Part shown: positions 10,834 to 20,906 of the stretch, in pieces | How the letters are laid out: each line of letters starts with the position of its first letter | How positions within the stretch are numbered: position 1 is the first letter of the stretch | Assembly: GCA_037176725.1 (NCBI GenBank) | Contig: JAZBRS010000014.1 | Location: 72,770,501-72,834,500 of the forward strand | Direction: 5' to 3' | From: Posidonia oceanica | Taxonomy: Eukaryota > Streptophyta > Magnoliopsida > Alismatales > Posidoniaceae | DNA length: 64,000 bases | Program-made: the position numbers and the translations under genes | The notes under the pieces: model-generated | Told to the model about the DNA's origin: nothing | The model's database searches: none | What the model saw: only the letters and a program-made list of their open reading frames with translations

Positions 10834-12597
10834 AGTGATAAGTTTTTGGACTTATTGGCCAGAAGTGATGGTTTCGGAGCATTAACCGGGAGGCTTGCAA
10901 TTGCAAATGATAAGATATCGGACTTATCGGCCAGAAGTGATGGTTTCGAAGCATCAACCGGAGGTTGCAATTGCAGATGATAAGATATCGTACTTATCGG
11001 CCAGAAGTGATGGTTACTGGACATCAGCCGGAAGGTTGCAATTGCAGATGATAAGATATCAGACTTATCGGCCAAAGATGATGGTTATTGGACATCAGCC
11101 GGAGATTGCAAGTGCAGATGATAAGATATCGAACTTATCAGTCAGAGGGGATGGTTATTGGACATCAGTCGGAAGTTGTAATTGCAGATGATAAGATATC
11201 GGACTTATTGGCCAAAGGTGATGGTTTCGGGGCATTAGCCGGAGATTGCAATTGTAGATGATAAGACATCGGACTTATCAGCATGAGGGGATGGTTACTG
11301 GACATCAGCCAGAAGTTGCAATTGCAGATGATAAGATATCGGACTTATCGACCAGAGGGGATGGTTTCAGGGCATTAGCCGGAGGTTGCAATTGCAAATG
11401 ATAAGATATCAGACCTATCGGCCAGAGGGGATGGTTACTGGACATCAGCCGGAAGTTGCAATTGCAGATGGTAAGATATCGGACTTATCGACCATAGGGG
11501 ATGGTTTTGGGGCATAGTCGGAGGTTGCAATTGCAAATGATAAGATATCGGACTTATCGGCCAAAGATGATGGTTTCGGGACATCCGTCGGAAGTTGCAA
11601 TTATAGATGATAAGATATTGGACTTATCGGCCAGAAGTGATGGTTTCGGGGCTTTAGCCGGAGGTTGCAATTGCAGATGACAAGATATCAGACTTATCGG
11701 CCAAAAGTGATGGTTACTGGACATTAGTCGGAAGGTTGCAATTACAGATGATAAGATATCGGACTTATTGGCCAGAGATGATGGTTTCGTGGCATTAGCC
11801 GGAGGTTGCAATTGCAGATGATAAGATGTCAAACTTATTGGCCAGAGATGATGGTTTCGGGACATCCATCGGAAGTTGCAATTGCAGATGATAAGATATC
11901 GGACTTATCAGCCAGAGATGATGGTTTCGAGCATTAGCCGGAAGTTTGCAATTGCAGATGATAAGATATCAGACTTATCGGCCAAAGATGATGGTTTTGG
12001 GACATTAGCCGGAAGTTTGCAATTGCAGATGATAAGATATCGGACTTATCGGCCAGAGATGATGGATTCGGGACATTAGCCGGAAGTTTGCAATTGCAGA
12101 TGATAAGATATCGGACTTATCGGTTAGAGAGGATGGTTACTGGACATCAGCCAGAAGTTGCAATTGCAGATGATAAGATATCGGACTTATCGGCCAGAGA
12201 TGATGGTTTCGGGACATTAGCAGGAAGTTTGCAATTGTAGATGATAAGGTATCGGACTTATCGGCCAAAGATGATGGTTTCGGGACATTAGCCGGAAGTT
12301 TGCAATTGCAGATGATAAGATATCGGACTTATCGACCAGAGATGATGGTTTCAGGACATTAGCCGAAAGTTTGCAATTACAGATGATAAGATATCGGACT
12401 TATCGGCTGCAGATGATGGTTTCAGGACATTAACCGGAAGTTTGCAATTGCAGATGATAAGATATCGGACTTATCAGCCGGAGATGATGGTTTCGGGACA
12501 TTAGCTGGAAGTTTGCAATTACAAATGATAAGATATTAGACTAATCAGCTAGAGATGATGGTTTCGAGACATCAGCCGGAAGTTTGCATTTGCAGAT
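10834..12597 (-). repeat. 70-71-bp tandem array, about 25 units
   Basis: Each unit carries GATAAGATATCGGACTTATC on the plus strand, with inverted arms GATAAG/CTTATC, followed by 'gatggttt', 'cattagccgg' and 'tgcaattgca' words. Copies differ by scattered substitutions and 1-bp indels. It lies between the extra ORF and the polypurine tract of C. Short frames through it are by-products of the repeat. Confidence 0.9.
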
Positions 12598-13079
12598 GAA
12601 CCCGTGACATCTAGGTATATCGACGGGGGAAAGATGGGGGGTGATACCACAGGGCAGCCAAAAAAAGATGCCCCTGGTATCTGGATGATCCCAGGGGATA
12701 GCCGAAGCGCCCTTAGCATTAAAAACGAAGGATGGAGACAAAACTGACGTGTTTGCCAAATGAGTAGTTAGGGGTACTAGCCCAAAGAAGATTGGGCTGA
12801 GGATGCTCGGCAGCTTTGCTTGATTTGACGCGTGGGTCTGCAGAGATTCTGGTATCTGGATTGATTGCGGAGGACTTTGTTGCAGCATTTTGGCAGCAAG
12901 CCTGGCCAGAGGCCCTAAAGCATGATTGGCAAGAACATACATGCATTGAGCAAACTTGAAACACAAGCAGATGACAGAAAATACTTTTGTATTGATTGAG
13001 TCCTAGTAACACGCCTGTGGCAAGCTGAATAAGATACAACATGATTAAAAAAAACTAAACAAGCAAGCATCTGCACAAA
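12598..13079 (-). other. C non-coding block with the shared hairpin
   Basis: In reverse complement it matches A1 24297-24440, including the 'gggctggtac' word, 'gttagttttgtct'-like word and the CCCCTGGTATC hairpin (12671-12697). It links the 3' region of the pol-bearing element C to that of the gag-only elements. Confidence 0.7.
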
Positions 13080-14101
13080 TGCCCTAGCTGATTCGAGCCT
13101 TCTTTGATTTCCTGGAGTCAGGGAATAGGGGGTGCCAGGTGGGATCTCGTTGATGTGCAAGAGTCCCTGCACCTCAGCCATATACTCAGGGGTGCACCCT
13201 GAGCCTTTTGCAGCCACGATGTCCGTCGATTGCACTCCATGCTGCATCAGGTCAGCTAGCTCTGTTGTAGCAGTTGTTGAATTGAGAGGATAGGGCTACA
13301 GGAGCCTAGGCGCTGTGCTATCAACAAAGTCGCCTTGCTGGAAGCCGAATTGCCGCATGACCCGGATAGGGTGGTATTCCACTCCCTTGGTGAACCCTGG
13401 CAACATAACAAGTCGCATGTCATGAGTGCTAAAGAAGACAGTGAATGGTTCAGCAGCCGCTGGGATGATACGCCAGGTTACTGCGTCATCTGCTAGCTTT
13501 GACAGCTTCTCGTATTCTTCCAGGACGCTCTTGATAGTCTTGGCATGGCCGTTATTGCAGTATGTTTCGATGGCATGCCTCTGGTGGCGCAGAATATCCA
13601 TCTCTAGGTGTCCGGCTAGCCAAATCTGTATCAGGGCCCCGCAGCCGTAGAAGTAGCAGCAGCAGTGTGAGACGCAATCCAGTCCACAGTAGGTCTCTAC
13701 CAGGATGACTGGTGCCAGGTAAATCTACTGGGTTACCACAGCAAGCGCAATCTCAGCAACCTCGATTGCAACTGTCATCCGGCCGTACTGAAAATTAGCT
13801 CGCCTAGAAAGCGGGTAACAAAACCCCGGAGCCATTGCTCATCTCTGAGTTCAGCACGCTTCTCAACAGCTTCATCAAAGTATTCCAGGCGGAGCATGGG
13901 CGCAGGCCCGTTGGTGCAGACTAATATTTGCTGGCAGTCCACTATGGAGAGTCCAGTCAGCTGGCTCAAAACTGCAGCATAGTCGTCACGCCTCATGAAC
14001 ATAGCCAGTCTCACGATCTTGGAGAAGCCGTAGATCCAGCGTACTTCCTCCAGTGTGGGCGTTAGCTCCGTTCTGCCGAAGTGGAAAACATGATGCACGG
14101 G
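13080..14101 (-). pseudogene. Extra ORF of element C (Ogre ORF1-like), C-terminal part
   Basis: Reading leftward from 14101 it contains ELTPTLEEVRWIYGFSK, then a run with FLGELIF, then (after a frameshift near 13780) a segment with YLAPVILVETYCGLD, then a long frame through VMRQFGFQQGDF. The pattern is that of the ORF1 protein of Ogre-type elements (my family assignment, DUF7745-like; function unknown). Breaks include the frameshift, an in-frame TAG near 13729, and a TAG at 13296 after which the frame stays open to about 13080. Its N-terminal part lies at 31028-31281, separated by the A1 insertion. It lies downstream of pol in C, and on the same strand; classic Ogre has it upstream of gag. 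Confidence 0.75.
14097..14101. repeat. Left target-site duplication of A1
   Basis: ACGGG here and GCGAG at 31028-31032. Read on the minus strand they are CCCGT and CTCGC, each one C-to-T change from CCCGC. Confidence 0.6.
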
Positions 14102-14902
14102 TGTTGACACCCCATTTTGACTCCTAATTAATGGCTCCTCTCTCGTGGTCTCAAACCCTAAACTCAAATCCCAAAACTAAAACTCAAATCCCATTTTAAA
14201 ACTAAACCCTCATTCCCCCTTTTTCCTACACCAAGCCCATGGTGCAAGCCCACTTCAATCTCTCCTTTTTTTTCCCATCATTTTCCCATCACAATCCACT
14301 TGGCCCAAAACCATTCAGCCCATTACCCATTTATTTCCCTTTTTTCATTTTCGAAACCCACCAAGCCTATTGGTCCGGGCCCAACACCATTTCTCTTCTC
14401 CTTTTTATTTCATTTTCCCTCCCTCCTCAACCAACTAAAATGACATTTTCTTCTTTGCCTTCATCACACAGCAGAGCACCTTTCCTCCTCTCCACACACA
14501 CCTCCTCTATGCCCACACTACATAGCAGCACACAACCAACCACAGAGCACTTCACCAGCACCAACACAACACCCAATTCACCTTGTGCACCCACTGCACG
14601 ACCCACTCCCTCTGCACCCCAACCAATGCACGACCTCTGCACAAACACCACCCCCTTTACCATTTTGGCACAGACCACCTCCAGCCAGCAACCCACATTT
14701 CCCTCCACAACCAAACAGCAACTAGCTAGTGCGTGACACAACTTCTTCCTCCTTTAGCTTCTGGCAGCCACACAGCCATTGCCTCCTGCACCCACCTCTC
14801 TTGCCTGACACCCACGTCTAACCACCTCCCTGCCACCATCTCCCCTTGGCCGTCGATTTGGGATCTGAGATCCACATCGACGGCACCCAGGAACTTGTCA
14901 CC

Positions 14903-14911
14903 TCTATAAAA
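14903..14911 (+). promoter_or_regulatory. A1 LTR TATA box
   Basis: CTATAAAAC about 800 bp into the LTR; the copy in the 3' LTR is at 27816-27824. Transcription would begin near 14935. Confidence 0.6.
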
Positions 14912-15431
14912 CAGTGGCAATTGCCATCTCCAAGAGGAGGCTGGCTTTTCCTCCATTTCCTCAGGTTTTCTTTGGCTTGCATCCCACATCCACAAAGACT
15001 CACGTCCCGACCAGAAGGTGGGCTTGCTTCCCCACCATTCGACCTTGCTTCCCAACACACCCCAGTACACCCAAACCACTCTTCTCCAGTAGAGTAAACT
15101 CACGACGGCCACAACATCTGGCCAGCCTTTACACAGCCCTCCCAGTGCCAATTCATCACCCCACAGCCTCACCACAACCTCCAGCATCTTCCTCCGGCCT
15201 CCACACTACCCGCACAACCCAAACTCAGCCGGAGCACCCACAAACCACTTTCCGACCACCTCTGCAACCCATTTCTTCGGAGCCGAGCCTACATTCCCCC
15301 GCGCTCCATCAGGACGTTCGTCAACGTCCCACGAGTGTGCCCAGCTCTGTTGAGCCTCCTCCACCGCCGCAATGCCCAGAGCAACCCTGCCACTACAAGT
15401 CGACGTCGGCAGCTTCCCCCAGACACGCATC

Positions 15432-15440
15432 TAGGTAAGC
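15432..15440 (+). promoter_or_regulatory. Predicted 5' splice site in the A1 LTR
   Basis: TAG|GTAAGC with GT at 15435-15436, downstream of the presumed start site. A second donor, CCG|GTAAGC, has GT at 16202-16203. The 3' LTR copy of the first is at 28347. Together with the acceptor at 19095 it could define a leader intron. Confidence 0.4.
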
Positions 15441-16209
15441 AACCTATCCCCGAGACTCGTGGTGGCCTATTCTTGCTTCCCATGCCATTAGATGTATGTT
15501 TCCAATCTATCTCTGCCGTTTCATCCTTGCCGGCATGCGTCGTCTTCTCCAGCGACGGCTCACCGCCAGAAATAACGTTCCACCGCGACACTGCAGCTCC
15601 GACCCTTTGGATCAGCCCCGAGCCTTCTCCAAACGTCATGCATCCCGTCTAAGCCTCGCCGAGCCTCCTCCGCCGCTTCCAGCGCCTCCTCGGCTCGCAG
15701 CCACTCCGCTGCGACAAACCGACGTCGGGGGCATGCCTCGGGCAACGCCGTGCCTGGGTGAGGCTCCCCTCGTCTCCAGGACCCTCTGCTCTTGCTTCTA
15801 GGCCCCTCTCCCAGGCCGTGGAATCTCTGGATCGCCGCAGCAACCTCACGCTGGCCTTCCTGCCCTTCCGATGATGGTCCCACCGCCATGCGAGGCCACT
15901 TGGCCTCTGAGCACAGTTGGGGACCTCCATCCTGTCTCTCCTCTCCTCTTTCTTGTCGTGGCGTCAGAGCACCGTTCCAGCGCCAGCGCTGGTCGTGGCC
16001 CCCTGTTAGCCGTCTTCCTCAGCTCCGGTGGTCATCGCGCTTCTCCAGCGAAGCAGCAGCGCCGTCTCATCGCCTGCAACTGCCCACTTGCCGCCTGCAC
16101 AGCATCGCAGGATCTTCCTCCGTTCTCCCCCGCCGTCGCCGAGGGCAGAGCGCACCTCCAGCGAGCCGCTCACACTCCTGCCGGTAGCAACTTCTCCTCC
16201 GGTAAGCAT

Positions 16210-17130
16210 GCTACTATTCCTTTATTTTGTGTTATCATATGTCCATTCATTTCATTTAAACCATTCATTGCATTCATTTGATCCGAATCTTCCTGCATGC
16301 ATGTCACATTAACATAAAGCCTGACATCTTCTTTTATTTGCATCCAGGTCCTCACGCATCACATTTGCATCCAAATAAACTATTGAATTCATTTTGCATT
16401 TAACATAAAACCTAGAGTTCTAGTGTCATTGCATTTGAGTCCACATGCATTACATTTGCATTTTATTAACTGTTGCATGCATTAGCATAAAACCCTGCAT
16501 TATAGTTTATTTGCATTCAGGTACTCATGCATTGCATTTTAATTACATCATATGCATATGGCATTTTCCACACATTACATTTAGGTCCTGAACTTTGATA
16601 TTGCATACAAGTCCATCTGTTTGCATTCACATCACTTTAGCTCACTTTGCAATTAAGTCCAATGGTTTAACCTATTTGCATTTAGGTCCAAAAGTCCCCC
16701 TTTTGCATGCATACATTATTTCTAGCCTTGCAGTTAGGTCCCTACACATTTTGCTATATTGCATATTAGTCCCTAATGCATTTAGGACTATGCTCATTTG
16801 CATTACATGCATCATTCTTGGCTTTGCATTTAAGCCCTCACATTTTGGCATATTACATCCTAGTCCAAAACACATTTAGGACTTCATTGCATTCATCTTT
16901 CATGGGCAAATTGCATATTAGCCCTTGCATCTCTTCCATATTGTGTCATAGGTTTATTTGCATCTTGAACCTTGTTGCATCACATGCATATTGCACACAT
17001 GGACATTTTGCATGTAGCCCCCCTACATTTCTCCCATATTGCATCTTAGTCCAAATTGCACTTAGGACTTAACCATTGCATTACATACACCTTTTAGGAC
17101 TTTGCATCTTAGTCCTTGCATGCACTTTTA
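16210..17130 (+). repeat. TTGCATTTAGGTCC word-rich stretch
   Basis: A low-GC stretch in which words such as GCATTTAGGTCC, GCATATTAGTCC and GCATTACAT recur every 20-60 bp without a fixed period. Matching stretches lie in the 3' LTR (29110-30030), LTR D (47850-49250) and LTR E (55140-56090). Confidence 0.75.
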
Positions 17131-17575
17131 GCATCATTGATCTCCTTTACTTGGTTTTATCCTTGTTAGCCAAGTCTTTGTGTTTTTGAGCACATTGATC
17201 CTCTCTAACTCTGGAAACGTGTCCTGCAAGCGACAGGATCGAACGAGCTCTCTGAGCGCAACCTTTGGAAGTGTGAATGAGGCGTCCCTATCCGGCGTGA
17301 CTTGCAAGCGCGCAACTCGAGCCCAGAGTTGACCAAGTGCAGAGTTTTCCTTCACACATCTTAGCACTTAGAGCATACATTAGAGCCCGTAATCACAGCA
17401 TGCATGCATCACAGCATTCAAAGCATACACTTAGGCATTTGGGCACGCATTTTAGCAAGCACAGCATGGCATTAGCATTCCTCGTCCCCTGGACGCGCAG
17501 TTAGGCAAACATTGCCGACATCCTGCAAATGCGAGCAAGAGCAAGATAGCCAAGAAAGACAGCTCCTCAGGTGTG

Positions 17576-17599
17576 TCGGGGGTGCCTAATACCTTCCCC
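17576..17599 (+). promoter_or_regulatory. Conserved LTR palindrome (A1 5' LTR)
   Basis: GGGGGTGCCTAATACC followed by TTCCCC. Related copies lie at 7885 (minus), 30477, 40409, 50098 and 56698, always about 350-550 bp before an LTR end and preceded by 'aagaaaga'. It could mark the R region or RNA 3' end; function inferred only. Confidence 0.55.
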
Positions 17600-18129
17600 G
17601 TGCCTAACAGGAGTCCTTACCCATCTCTTGGCCCGCTAGGACCATTGTGTCTGCATCCATTGGCACGAGTCACACATTTAGCATCATATTGCATGCACAT
17701 CGTTGTTTTCCTTCGGTTTTCCTCGTCTTCTGACATTAGACTAGGTGGCGACTCCCCTTTGCTTTATCTTTATTCTTTTCCTTGATTTCATCATTTATTG
17801 GTGTTTTTCCTCGAGTTAAACTCTCCTCAGATCCACCATTAACTGTGGCCTCCTTTCACTTCGGTCGGGTGCCTACGAGCTTTGGTAGTGGCCCTAGCAT
17901 CGTACATGAGAGACAGTTACGGTAAAGTGGTGACTCTGTCGGGGAAATCAGACTTTACCTCATTCTTTTTTTCTTTTATCGTCACTTATCATTTTATTGG
18001 TGTTTTTTTTCCCCGAGGCGAACTCTCCTCGGATACACCATTAACTACGGCCTTCTTCTCTTCGGCCGGGCGCCTACAAGCTTTGGCAGCGACCCCCGCG
18101 TCGAACATCGAGAGACGGTTACAGTACCG

Positions 18130-18149
18130 TGGCGACTCCGCTGGGGATA
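18130..18149 (+). promoter_or_regulatory. A1 primer-binding site
   Basis: TGGCGACTCCGCTGGGGATA begins 6 bp after the LTR end. E has TGGCAACTCCGCTGGGGATA at 57044. It is consistent with the tRNA-Arg-type primer site reported for Ogre elements; I could not check it against a tRNA. Confidence 0.75.
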
Positions 18150-19540
18150 CTAGACTCCAACTTTCGCTTGGCATTCTCGCTTGCTCGGTTTTTTTTTTTG
18201 CACTTGGTTGCCTTTGTGCTTATGCTTGCCTTGTCTATGCTTGCCTTATCTTTGCTTGCTTTATCATGCTTAATCCATGCGTTGTTGCTCGCTTATGCCA
18301 TGCTTACTTGCTTCTTGAGTGGTGATTGCTTACTTGCACACTTATGCCATGTCACCACTTGCACATATTCTGCTGCATGCCTTTTGATGTGATGGATGTT
18401 TTCCCTTTTCCACCATCTTGTCCACAAACACTTGCACATGCCATGCACATGCCTTTTGTCTTGTTGTGTGATATTTACATGCCATAATTCCATGTTTCTT
18501 TCCCCCTTCACATATGCCATGCCTGGGACATTAGAGACATATCTGCATCCCCTCTGGTTTAATTTAAAAGCAACAAATAAAGCCAAGCAATAACACCTAA
18601 GAATTATTAGAGCCGAACTTGCATTTTTTCCCCTTTGGCTAAATAAAAAGCAAGTAAAAAACATCAAAGCATTCTTGCATGAATGGACATCCTAGAGAGC
18701 ATGCATTCTTCTCCTCCCTCAGTCCACCCATTAGTCTGAGAAGGACAAGTCTCGTCTGCCCGTTCTGTCGTTTTGGTGATAGCGTAGGTGGATTGGCCTT
18801 GTCCCCCCTTGTCTGGGGTCATGTCGGTGTTACTAGAGGGTACAACCCATGCTTTGGCTGGTTGACGGCTCCCAAACGCACCACCCGTCACTGTCTGGCT
18901 TCAGCCAGGATTTAGACGGGACCTACTTTTTCTGACCTGAGTTTGAACCCATACCCATGAGAGAGTCCGTGTGGGTAGCCCACCTAGGACGAGCATGGTA
19001 AGAGAGCGCATACTAGAACATTCATTTGCATGTGTGCCATTCATGTGACAATTAATGCATTTGCAAACCATCTAACTGTTTTGTTTGCCTACCAGGTCTT
19101 GAGTTGTGCTCGATTGTGCGTCCTCGGGTTACATTGGCCCCACATCCTTGCTTACAGTTCCTGACTGTCCCTTTTCTTCCACCCGTCCGGATTCTCCCTA
19201 TTCCCATGGGGGATCCATCTTTCGGCCTACCGCCTTCTGCAGATGCTGGGACTGTTAGCCAGTCTCCTCCTCCTGTCTTGCCTGGCATCTGCCCCTTCCT
19301 CTAGGCACCTCACCTTGGATTGCTCCCTAGCCCCGCTACCTTTGTCTCCCATCCGCCTGTGGCGCCTCATGCTGGGGCAGGGGGTCAGCCCTCACTTTCG
19401 CTCGACACCGGTGGACCGAGCTATCAGGTGTCTCCCCCGTCTGTGGGTCAGTTTCCTTGTCCGTCCGCCACAGCTTTGCACTCGCAGCTTTGGTCCCTCT
19501 TTCTAGCCAATCTGCTCCCCTGCCTCGAGGATTGTTTGTG
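18150..19540 (+). other. A1 leader with predicted 3' splice site
   Basis: The segment 18600-19050 matches the L and E leaders and is the most conserved non-coding part of the family, so it may hold the packaging signal. A branch-point-like CTAAC, a T-rich run and CAG (AG at 19094-19095) form a good plant-type acceptor. Confidence 0.55.
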
Positions 19541-20906
19541 ATGTCTCATGCTGGGATATCATCTCCTCCACTTGTGGCGTCGTCGCACCCTTCGCCAGCC
19601 GTGCCCCCCTTCGACCCTCATTTTAAATCACTTTTGTATTCGACCCCTGGTCCTCATGCCGAGGCGCATACCTTTTTCCCTTCAGGCTCTCCTTTTGAGT
19701 TCCCCCTTCCTAATGCAGTAGAACCCTCGGTAGGGTCCCCTGTGTCCTCTAGGTCTACCGCCCTAGCCACCTTATCCCCCCAAGTGGAATCCTTATCCCA
19801 GTTGGCCCAAGAGATGCAGGCCCTAGCCCGAGCTTTGCAGAGTCAGCTTTCCTTTGTTGCAACCCCTTCTCCTGCGCTTCCTCTTCCTGCTCCGGCCGTG
19901 CCCCCTAGCTTTCCTGTGCCCCTTGCGTTTCCTACTCCCAATAAGCAGCAGCAAAAGGCAAAGTGCGCTCGACGCCAACCCTCTGACTTCACTCGCTTAG
20001 TCCAACCACTCAGTTCCTTGTTCCCTAGGGTCGCTCATCTTTTGACACACCTTGATTCTCACCCACCTTCGGACCCCCTTTCTGGCGTGGTTTAGGCCAC
20101 ACCTGTTCTGCATGTTCCATCGTTGTGTCGGTCATTTGACGGACAAATGCTTCACTCTACAGAATGCGGTGCAGGATCTCATCGACGTCGGAACAATCGA
20201 GATCCCCATCACTGCACACTCTCCCCTTCCTACCTTTGCTGAGCCGCTTGCCCAAGGACAGCAGAGGTCTCAGTGTCAGCCTCATCAATACACTCCTCTA
20301 GTGGAATCCCTCAGCGCAATTTATCCTCTGGTCCAACCCCTGCTGAGGGAGCCAGCTCCGCTTCCTTCTCCTGATCTGGCCTCTGAGTGGTATGACGTCA
20401 CTGCTCATTGTAAGTTTCATCGCACCCTTGGCCATGAAACGGACCGGTGCTTCACCTTGCGTGATGCTGTCTAGGATTTAATTGACAACTTTGTTGTTTC
20501 TGTCAGCTCGGTTGGACAACTGGCACGAAGGCACGATGCACTCCAAGTCAAACTGGCACCCGCTGTCCCTCATCTCGTGCCCTCACTTGATACTCCTCCC
20601 GTCGAGCCTGTGCACCATGTCACACCAGCTCGACAGGGATCGCAGCCTAAGAAGGGATGGCGTCGCCGCATTGAGAACGGCTACACTCCGCTAGCTAGGC
20701 CGCTGAGTGTTATCTTCCCTTTGGTTGCATCGTTCCTGAGGCTACCAGAAACTCGCTCGCCACCGAATCCACTGCCACCGTGGTATGATGCGAGCTTGTA
20801 CTGCAGCTATCATCGAGCTGCAGGACACTCGACCGATGGCTGTTATACTCTCCGGGACATCATCCAGGTCTGGATCGATGATGGGCTCAACCGCATCAAG
20901 GTGTAG
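19541..20906 (+). pseudogene. gag: A1 Gag: no capsid core, three tandem zinc-knuckle modules
   Basis: The N-terminal part (from ATG 19541) is Pro/Ser-rich, with a helix-like stretch LSQLAQEMQALARALQSQ. It then passes straight to the C-terminal knuckle region; the capsid core seen in L and E is absent. The module of about 66 residues occurs three times, at 19987-20186, 20289-20486 and 20682-20879. Each begins (F/Y)T-x-L-(V/A)-x-(P/S)LS and ends in a C-X2-H-X4-H-X4-C knuckle followed by about ten residues closing with Asp. L and E have the module once. There is one frameshift near 20085, inside module 1, and one TAG at 20472 where a Gln is expected, so it is nearly intact. The product could bind RNA, but is unlikely to assemble a shell by itself. 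Confidence 0.8.

Larger units (their letters stand above)
14102..18123 (+). mobile_element. A1 5' LTR (4022 bp)
   Basis: It opens TGTTGACACCCC and closes GGTTACA. Regions in order: U3 with a TATA box at 14903; a GC-rich, Pro/Ser-coding-like stretch (about 15100-16200) ending at two GTAAGC donors; a low-GC stretch of TTGCATTTAGGTCC-like words (about 16210-17130); the shared palindrome (17576-17599); and the end beside the primer site. Frames inside it also appear in the 3' LTR, but only because the LTRs are copies. Confidence 0.92.

Noticed and set aside
14727..15438. Overlapping open frames in the A1 LTR repeated at 27569-28350
   Set aside because: They recur only because the two LTRs are copies. 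No known domain is present and no frame is shared with other LTRs of the family.
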